From assembly GCA_030830385.1 (NCBI GenBank), contig JAURNA010000101.1, positions 1-11,042 of the forward strand: 11,042 bases of DNA, given 5' to 3'. The notes under the pieces were generated by a model. That model did no database searches, was not told the DNA's origin, and saw nothing but the letters and a program-made list of their open reading frames with translations. The position numbers were made by a program, and so were the translations under genes. Shown here piece after piece: positions 6,276 to 11,042 of this stretch; the stretch's first letter is position 1, and each line of letters begins with the position of its first letter. Origin of the DNA: Crocinitomicaceae bacterium (GTDB taxonomy: Bacteria; Bacteroidota; Bacteroidia; Flavobacteriales_D; Crocinitomicaceae).

Positions 6276-8273
6276 ATGGCAGTATTGGATAAACGCGCAA
6301 TAGAATACGACCGAAAAGAATTCGATGATACTGAATTACTTTCCATCTATCGAAAGCTTCTCACTCCGCGACTCATCGAGGAAAAAATGCTCATCCTGCT
6401 GCGCCAGGGAAAAATTTCCAAATGGTTCTCAGGTTGGGGACAGGAAGCCATTTCTGTAGGTTCTGCCTATGCCATGAACGCAGAAGAGTACATTCTTCCC
6501 ATGCACCGAAACTTGGGCGTATTTACGACGAGAGCAGTTCCACTGGATCGACTTTTTGCTCAATTCCAGGGAAAAATGACGGGGTTTACCAAGGGAAGAG
6601 ACCGGTCATTTCACTTCGGCACGCAAGACTACAACATTGTGGGGATGATTTCTCACCTTGGTCCGCAAATGGGACTCGCAGATGGAATTGCGCTCGCGTC
6701 CAACATTCGAAATTCAAAACAGGCAACGCTCGTATTCACCGGTGACGGAGGAGCAAGTGAAGGAGATTTTCACGAGGCCGTCAACGTAGCTTCTGTATGG
6801 GATTTACCTGTCATTTTTGGAGTTGAAAACAACCGTTGGGGACTCTCTACTCCTTCCTCGGAACAGTTTCGCTGCAAACAATTCATCGACAAAGGAAAAG
6901 GATACGGTATCAAGGCAGTTCAACTGAACGGAAATAACATTCTCGAAGTGATTTCAGGCATTCGAAAGGTTGCCGCTCAGCTGCGCAAGGACCCCAAACC
7001 GGTACTTGTTGAATTCATGACGTTCAGAATGCGTGGACACGAGGAAGCATCGGGGACGAAGTACTATCCGGATGGAATCCAGGAAGAATGGGAAGAGTTC
7101 GATCCGGTAACCAATTATACAGAATTCCTGAAATCAGAAGGTGTTCTCACCGAAGAAATTGAAGAGCAATTCCGAAAGGAAATCAAAAAGGAAATCCAGA
7201 ATGGGCTCGATGTTGCGTTTGCCGAACCGGAAATAACGCCGAAGCTCGATTTGGAGATGGAAGACATGTACGAACCATTCGACCAAGTGGTCGTTCAGGC
7301 TTCCGGAAATACGTCAGAAAAGCGATTTGTGGATGCAATTCAGGATGGCTTACGTCAATCCATGGAGAGATACGATGACCTTGTAATCATGGGACAGGAC
7401 ATCGCCGAATACGGGGGCGTCTTCAAGGTTACCGAAGGTTTTGTAGATCAATTCGGAAAAGAACGGGTGCGGAATACACCCATTTGCGAATCCGCGATTG
7501 TAGGAGCGGGATTGGGGTTGTCCATTTCCGGAATGAAAGCCGTGGTAGAGATGCAATTTGCAGATTTTGTAACCTGTGGATTCAACCAAATTGTTAACAA
7601 CCTGGCGAAAATTCACTGGCGCTGGGGGCAAAACGCAGACGTAGTTGTACGAATGCCAACAGGCGCGGGAGCAGCAGCCGGACCGTTTCACTCGCAGAGT
7701 AACGAAGCCTGGTTTTTCCACACGCCGGGATTGAAAATTGTATTCCCTTCCACACCATACGATGCGAAAGGATTGCTGGCTGCGGCGATTGAAGATCCCA
7801 ACCCGGTCATGGTATTTGAACATAAATTCCTCTACCGAAGTATTCGTGAAGAGATTCCGGATGATTACTACACGGTGGAAATCGGGAAGGCGCGCACAGT
7901 GACTTCGGGGAATGATCTCACGATCATCACGTACGGACTCGGCGTGCATTGGGCACAGGATTATGCCAAAGAGAACAACATAGATGCGGAAATTCTTGAT
8001 TTGAGAACCTTGTTGCCGCTCGATACAGATGCAATTTATGCCGCTGCACGCAAAACGGGTCGTGTTCTCGTATTGCACGAGGATTGCATGACGGGAGGAA
8101 TCGGAGGAGAAATCGTAGCATTGATTTCTGAGCATTGCTTCGAATCATTGGATGCACCCGTGAAACGAGTAGCATCACTCGATACGCCGGTTCCGTTTGC
8201 AGCGAAATTAGAACAACAATTTCTGGCTTCCGCCCGTTTGGATGAAGCCATTCAGGAATTGATGGATTACTAG
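6276..8273 (+). CDS. Fused 2-oxoacid dehydrogenase E1, alpha and beta subunits in one chain
   Basis: A 665-residue thiamine diphosphate enzyme that decarboxylates a 2-oxoacid and passes the acyl group to an E2 lipoyl domain. The N-terminal half (about 1-310) is the alpha part: FTGDGGASEGDF (154-165) and ENNRWG (184-189) make the GDG-N diphosphate/magnesium motif, and FRMRGHEEASGTKYYP (250-265) occupies the loop that in BCKDH/PDH alpha carries the phosphorylation sites. A charged linker (300-340, rich in Glu and Lys) leads to the beta part (about 345-665), with MGQDIAEYGGVFKVTEG (372-388), Glu405 in the TPICESAIVGAGLG block, FADFVTCGFNQIVNNLAK (428-445) and the C-terminal HEDCMTGGIGGEIVALI. 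Fused E1 proteins of this length are common in Bacteroidota and usually annotated as branched-chain (2-oxoisovalerate) dehydrogenase. Substrate cannot be read from sequence; pyruvate is possible. No E2 or E3 gene is adjacent. Confidence 0.93.
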   Translation: MAVLDKRAIEYDRKEFDDTELLSIYRKLLTPRLIEEKMLILLRQGKISKWFSGWGQEAISVGSAYAMNAEEYILPMHRNLGVFTTRAVPLDRLFAQFQGKMTGFTKGRDRSFHFGTQDYNIVGMISHLGPQMGLADGIALASNIRNSKQATLVFTGDGGASEGDFHEAVNVASVWDLPVIFGVENNRWGLSTPSSEQFRCKQFIDKGKGYGIKAVQLNGNNILEVISGIRKVAAQLRKDPKPVLVEFMTFRMRGHEEASGTKYYPDGIQEEWEEFDPVTNYTEFLKSEGVLTEEIEEQFRKEIKKEIQNGLDVAFAEPEITPKLDLEMEDMYEPFDQVVVQASGNTSEKRFVDAIQDGLRQSMERYDDLVIMGQDIAEYGGVFKVTEGFVDQFGKERVRNTPICESAIVGAGLGLSISGMKAVVEMQFADFVTCGFNQIVNNLAKIHWRWGQNADVVVRMPTGAGAAAGPFHSQSNEAWFFHTPGLKIVFPSTPYDAKGLLAAAIEDPNPVMVFEHKFLYRSIREEIPDDYYTVEIGKARTVTSGNDLTIITYGLGVHWAQDYAKENNIDAEILDLRTLLPLDTDAIYAAARKTGRVLVLHEDCMTGGIGGEIVALISEHCFESLDAPVKRVASLDTPVPFAAKLEQQFLASARLDEAIQELMDY

Positions 8274-8318
8274 GAAACGATACACCACAAGAACGTGCGG
8301 ATCACCAGGCCCTCAGAA

Positions 8319-8365
8319 GCAAAGGGTGCTGTGCCTTTGCCCGTCGTTTTAATCGGTAACGACGG
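8319..8365. other. Two adjacent hairpins in the convergent gap between E1 and lolA
   Basis: First hairpin: GCAAAGG (8319-8325) with CCTTTGC (8334-8340), a 7-bp stem with an 8-base loop. Second: CCGTCGTT (8341-8348) with AACGACGG (8358-8365), an 8-bp stem with a 9-base loop that covers the lolA stop codon at 8349-8351. They touch end to end. Neither is followed by a T-tract on either strand, so they may be Rho-independent-like pause structures or 3'-end stabilisers for both convergent transcripts. Confidence 0.5.
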
Positions 8366-8978
8366 AATAACCCGGGTATTTCGTTTTGTCAAAAACGAAT
8401 TTGCTGTCACTCACAGAAGGATTCGATGTGAATTTCGTCATGCGAAACGTCATCGAAGTTCCATCTTTCATTTTCATAATTACTTTCTTCAATTCATTGG
8501 ATGAACTGGAAACGTACAGGGCTACAGTGTGATAATCAGCCGTGGATGCGCTCTTTGGGTACAAGTTGATCACATGTACAGCCGTTCCGCTCAGTGTTGT
8601 TTCTTTTACGTATTGGTTCTTGAAACCAGATTCCCACAACGTCATCAATTTCCGGGGATTCACCATATCCTCGTCTTCGTCATCAGCATCAGATACATAT
8701 ACCGTTTTTTCCTCTTTCACTACGGTCCAGGTTTTGGAACCGTTGGAGATCATGGTATTCTCTCCGAACGAGGCATAATATTTATCGCCTTTCACCCATC
8801 CTTTACCTGTTTGGCTGTCACTGAACCCGTCTCCTTTCATGGTAGAGCTAAACTCAATGTAAAAGGAAGTTTGGCTCTTCATCTTTTTGGAAAGCTTGTC
8901 CAGAATGCCCTGTGCTTTTGAATCCTGTCCAAAAGAGGTGAAGGCGATGAAGGTAAAAAGTAATGCTACAAATTTCAT
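8349..8978 (-). CDS. lolA: Outer-membrane lipoprotein carrier protein LolA
   Basis: Predicted periplasmic chaperone of 209 residues that carries lipoproteins from the inner-membrane LolCDE transporter to the outer membrane. The ATG at 8978 is chosen over an in-frame ATG at 9020 because it gives a classical signal peptide (MKFVALLFTFIAFTSFG, cleavage before Q18). The mature protein shows the LolA pattern: an N-terminal helix AQGILDKLSKKMKSQTSFYIEF, alternating strands GKGWVKGDKYYASF and MISNGSKTWTVVKEEKTVYVSD, an acidic loop DADDEDEDM, the segment NPRKLMTLWESGFK, and a final strand region ending near residue 209. The acidic loop followed by 'NP.KL.T..E.GF' is usual in Bacteroidota homologues. 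Bacteroidota usually lack a recognisable LolB, so the acceptor is unclear. The gene lies 53 bases after the esterase gene on the same strand and could be its operon partner. LolA family assignment is firm in pattern but divergent from E. coli. Confidence 0.82.
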   Translation of the reverse strand: MKFVALLFTFIAFTSFGQDSKAQGILDKLSKKMKSQTSFYIEFSSTMKGDGFSDSQTGKGWVKGDKYYASFGENTMISNGSKTWTVVKEEKTVYVSDADDEDEDMVNPRKLMTLWESGFKNQYVKETTLSGTAVHVINLYPKSASTADYHTVALYVSSSSNELKKVIMKMKDGTSMTFRMTKFTSNPSVSDSKFVFDKTKYPGYSVVTD

Positions 8979-9031
8979 GTTATGTCTGTTTTCCTGTGCA
9001 AATATCGAAAATTGTGCCAAATTGATTGAAT

Positions 9032-9658
9032 TTATGTCGATTTAGTCAGAAGAGTTGTTAACGTTTTGTTATCAATATCATGATCGCCCTCGAAACGTTC
9101 AATTTCGAAATTCATCGCCCGGTAAAACTGGATGGTTTCTTCGCTTTTTGTACGTGAAAAATAACGGTCATTCGAACCCAAAACAAAAATGTTACGCCCG
9201 GAAGGAGAAGGAGCAGTCTCAGGTAGTAAATCCGGTGGATACACACATGCCCACAGAATCATTGTGTCAAAGTGCACATCGCTGAAAACGTTCCAACGGG
9301 CTGCTGTTGCACCACCTTGAGAAAATCCAAGAAGCACGCGCGTATCAATGCGGTAGGTCTTTTCGATCTCTTCATTCACGGCATTCAGGTACGACAGATT
9401 ATCGCGAATGTCCGTTTCCCGATCCTCACGGGTCATCCAGGAGGCCCCCACACGATCGTGCGAACTATCCAGGTAAAAACGATGCATGCCTTCCGGTGCC
9501 ACAACCAGCCAATCGGGTCCCAATCCGTTAAATTTTCGAATGAAGAACTTGCTCAATTGCCCATATCCGTGCAGGACGTATAGGATTTTATTCGGGTGTT
9601 TGCTCTTGCTAAAAACCTCGTAGCGAAACGTTTTGGAATGAACCAGATGATGCTCCAT
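9032..9658 (-). CDS. Alpha/beta-hydrolase esterase, phospholipase/carboxylesterase type
   Basis: A 208-residue predicted cytoplasmic serine esterase. Visible are the oxyanion motif LHGYGQ (29-34), VVAPEGMHRFY (52-62), the nucleophile elbow GFSQGG (111-116; Ser113), a probable acid in GSNDRYF (Asp164) and the catalytic histidine in GDHDI (His193): a complete Ser-Asp-His triad. Length and motif order fit the phospholipase/carboxylesterase family (acyl-protein-thioesterase-like). The substrate is unknown. The ATG at 9658 is preferred over an in-frame ATG at 9724: the longer form would add 22 residues outside the fold, overlap the start codon of the divergent TonB receptor gene, and span an exact TAnnTTTG element. 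No signal peptide is seen. lolA follows after 53 bases on the same strand, which suggests but does not prove co-transcription. Confidence 0.85.
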   Translation of the reverse strand: MEHHLVHSKTFRYEVFSKSKHPNKILYVLHGYGQLSKFFIRKFNGLGPDWLVVAPEGMHRFYLDSSHDRVGASWMTREDRETDIRDNLSYLNAVNEEIEKTYRIDTRVLLGFSQGGATAARWNVFSDVHFDTMILWACVYPPDLLPETAPSPSGRNIFVLGSNDRYFSRTKSEETIQFYRAMNFEIERFEGDHDIDNKTLTTLLTKST

Positions 9659-9664
9659 GGATGG

Positions 9665-9672
9665 CAAAGATA
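9665..9672 (-). promoter_or_regulatory. -7 promoter element directly upstream of the esterase start
   Basis: TATCTTTG on the minus strand is an exact TAnnTTTG match ending seven bases before the ATG at 9658. A start of transcription at the usual distance would fall on or next to the A of the start codon, so the mRNA would be leaderless. No TTG is present at -33 spacing. Confidence 0.35.
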
Positions 9673-9689
9673 ATGGATAAAAACGGGTA

Positions 9690-9719
9690 TAATTTTTGCT
9701 GTCATTTCTATTATTTTTG
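9690..9719 (+). promoter_or_regulatory. Candidate -7 elements for the TonB-dependent receptor gene
   Basis: Two candidates: TATTTTTG at 9712-9719 matches TAnnTTTG exactly but ends only three bases before the ATG at 9723; TAATTTTTG at 9690-9698 has one extra spacer base but leaves a plausible leader of about 18 bases. Neither has a clear TTG at -33 spacing, so the second is preferred only on leader length. Confidence 0.3.
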
Positions 9720-9722
9720 CAC

Positions 9723-11042
9723 ATGCCGTTTCAACAACTTCTTCTGACTGCATTCCTGATGATGCTTGTCGGAAACGCCTTCGGACAAGATGTTACAGTC
9801 AAAGATCGGGTGACCCAGCATCCGATTCCCGGAGCAAAGGTGTTTTCGCGTTATCCCGAGGTTCGGAAAGTAGCGGATGGTAACGGATTGTTCAACCTGA
9901 AAGATTTTGAGGGTTGCGATACGCTGTTCATTTCCTACAGCACGTACAAAACAGCGGTATACCTGAAAAGTGATTTGTTGAAGCATCGCGAGGTGGAACT
10001 GGAAGATGAATACGTCTCGTTTTCTCCCCTTACAGTGACTGCAAATCGCTGGGAGCAGGACAAGGTAAAAGTTCCGGGAAGACTCGCACGGCTTCGGATG
10101 AGTGAAATTGACATTCTTGGTCCGCAAACGTCTGCAGATTTGCTCGAAACCAGCGGATACGTGTTCATTCAGAAAAGTCAACTCGCCGGAGGATCTCCTC
10201 AATTGAGAGGATTCGGAACCAACCGCGTAATGATTGTTGTGGATGGCGTCCGAATGAATAATGCCATTTTCCGCTCCGGGAATCTTCAAAATATCATCTC
10301 ACTGGACGGGAATTCGCTGGAATCCGCAGAAGTCTTATTTGGTCCGGGAGCTGTAATATACGGAAGTGATGCGATTGGTGGTGTGATGGACTTCAGAACC
10401 ATGCTTGCCGAGTTGTCTCCCGACAGTTCCGTGTTTACGTGCACAAACATGTTCAGTCGCTACTCGTCGGCGAGCAATGAAATCGTCGGGCATTTCGATG
10501 TTAATCTCGGATTCAGGAAGTGGGCCTTTCTTACCACAGGCTCGTATTCCCGATTTGGAGATTTGCGCACCGGAACAAATGGCGATCCGAGCTTTCTGCG
10601 CCCAACGTATCAGGCCACTGTAAACGGGGCAGATACCACGCTGATCAATGCGGATCCATCCTTACAGGTTGGAACCGGCTACACCCAACTCAACATGATG
10701 CAAAAAGCAGTGTACAAACCGAATGAACACTTCGAGTTTGACTTTTCGTTGAATTATGCTGCCACGGGCGATGCACCACGGTACGATCGCCTTATTTTGG
10801 ATTATAACAACGACGGAACGCTGGACAACGCAGAATGGTACTATGGTCCGCAACAATGGATCATGGGAAGAATAGGACTTACTCATTCCCGAAAAACGGG
10901 AATGTACGACGAGATGAGCACCGTTTGGGCCTATCAGAATTATCAGGAGAGCAGAAACGACAGGAAAACCGTTGCAACACAAATCCGTCGACAGTTTGAA
11001 GAGGTAGACGCCTTTTCTGTAAACGTTAACTTACTCAAAGAA
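9723..11042 (+). CDS. TonB-dependent receptor with carboxypeptidase-regulatory-like N-terminal domain, 3' truncated
   Basis: The frame is open for 440 codons from the ATG at 9723 to the right edge, with no stop; the rest of the barrel lies outside. A signal peptide (1-22, MPFQQLLLTAFLMMLVGNAFGQ) sends it to the envelope. Residues 24-95 form a carboxypeptidase-regulatory-like beta domain (VKDRVTQHPIPGAKVFSR, ADGNGLFNL), common on Bacteroidota receptors. The plug follows from about 105: LTVTANRWEQ, then SADLLETSGYVFIQKS (137-152), SPQLRGFGTNRVMIVVDGVRMN (158-179), and VLFGPGAVIYGSDAIGGVMDF (204-224), the classical plug signature. From about 230 amphipathic barrel strands begin. It should import a nutrient across the outer membrane with TonB energy. 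The plug resembles haem, cobalamin or siderophore receptors more than SusC, and no SusD is visible, but the substrate is unknown. Confidence 0.93.
   Translation, partial: MPFQQLLLTAFLMMLVGNAFGQDVTVKDRVTQHPIPGAKVFSRYPEVRKVADGNGLFNLKDFEGCDTLFISYSTYKTAVYLKSDLLKHREVELEDEYVSFSPLTVTANRWEQDKVKVPGRLARLRMSEIDILGPQTSADLLETSGYVFIQKSQLAGGSPQLRGFGTNRVMIVVDGVRMNNAIFRSGNLQNIISLDGNSLESAEVLFGPGAVIYGSDAIGGVMDFRTMLAELSPDSSVFTCTNMFSRYSSASNEIVGHFDVNLGFRKWAFLTTGSYSRFGDLRTGTNGDPSFLRPTYQATVNGADTTLINADPSLQVGTGYTQLNMMQKAVYKPNEHFEFDFSLNYAATGDAPRYDRLILDYNNDGTLDNAEWYYGPQQWIMGRIGLTHSRKTGMYDEMSTVWAYQNYQESRNDRKTVATQIRRQFEEVDAFSVNVNLLKE

Noticed and set aside
7350..8135. A 261-codon minus-strand open frame inside the E1 gene
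   Set aside because: It lies wholly opposite the conserved beta half of E1. Its translation has odd composition (many Arg, Cys, His) and no domain, as expected of a shadow frame.
8700..8735. Acidic stretch DADDEDEDM in LolA as an unusual insertion
   Set aside because: An acidic loop at this place is common among Bacteroidota LolA homologues, so it is not treated as novel.
8979..9020. Longer N-terminus of LolA starting at 9020
   Set aside because: The extra 14 residues would precede a complete signal peptide and put a polar stretch in front of it.
9659..9724. Longer N-terminus of the esterase starting at 9724
   Set aside because: It would add a polar, non-conserved tail, cross an exact -7 element and overlap the divergent receptor start; the ATG at 9658 starts just before the first strand of the fold.
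9711..10289. A 192-codon minus-strand open frame opposite the TonB receptor
   Set aside because: The plus strand carries a signal peptide, regulatory-like domain and plug in one uninterrupted frame; the minus frame has no recognisable features.
1..11042. A new defence, mobile or biosynthetic system
   Set aside because: Every gene belongs to a metabolism or envelope family. No nuclease, helicase, transposase, integrase, toxin-antitoxin pair, reverse transcriptase or biosynthetic enzyme cluster was found on either strand.

Overview
The window looks like an ordinary stretch of chromosome from a member of the Bacteroidota, most likely a Flavobacteriales relative. Four things point there: a secreted protein ending in the gliding-motility/type IX secretion type B C-terminal domain with SprB-like repeats; a fused E1 alpha/beta 2-oxoacid dehydrogenase; a TonB-dependent receptor with an N-terminal carboxypeptidase-regulatory-like domain; and several upstream regions with the Bacteroidota -7 promoter element TAnnTTTG in place of a sigma70 -10 box. 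No RNA genes, insertion sequences, CRISPR arrays, phage genes or tRNA-flanked islands were seen.

Layout. The left edge (2-322, +) is the C-terminal end of a probable cysteine-peptidase-fold (CHAP/NlpC-like) protein. It converges on a uridine phosphorylase-type nucleoside phosphorylase (319-1182, -), and the two stop codons overlap by four bases. Next on the minus strand are a DUF4197 lipoprotein (1272-2024), with its own good promoter and a terminator, and an 810-residue secreted T9SS cargo protein (2135-4567). A 232-bp divergent intergenic region with a 12-bp perfect palindrome separates this from the plus-strand genes: NADP-type glutamate dehydrogenase (4800-6155), closed by a clear intrinsic terminator, and the fused E1 alpha/beta 2-oxoacid dehydrogenase (6276-8273). 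Two hairpins lie in the convergent gap before a minus-strand pair, LolA (8349-8978) and an alpha/beta-hydrolase esterase (9032-9658). The right edge is the start of a TonB-dependent receptor (9723-11042, +), which runs off the window.

How the genes fit together. Glutamate dehydrogenase (ammonium assimilation), the E1 enzyme (probably branched-chain 2-oxoacid or pyruvate decarboxylation) and the nucleoside phosphorylase (pyrimidine salvage) are housekeeping metabolism. LolA, the DUF4197 lipoprotein, the T9SS cargo and the TonB receptor belong to the envelope. Most genes seem to form their own transcription units; the only likely operon is esterase-lolA. I see no convincing new multi-gene system. 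The items most worth a second look are regulatory or architectural: start codons almost touching -7 elements in the 9659-9722 divergent gap, a palindrome over a predicted promoter, a six-codon upstream ORF overlapping the gdhA start, and an unassigned N-terminal domain in the 810-residue secreted protein.
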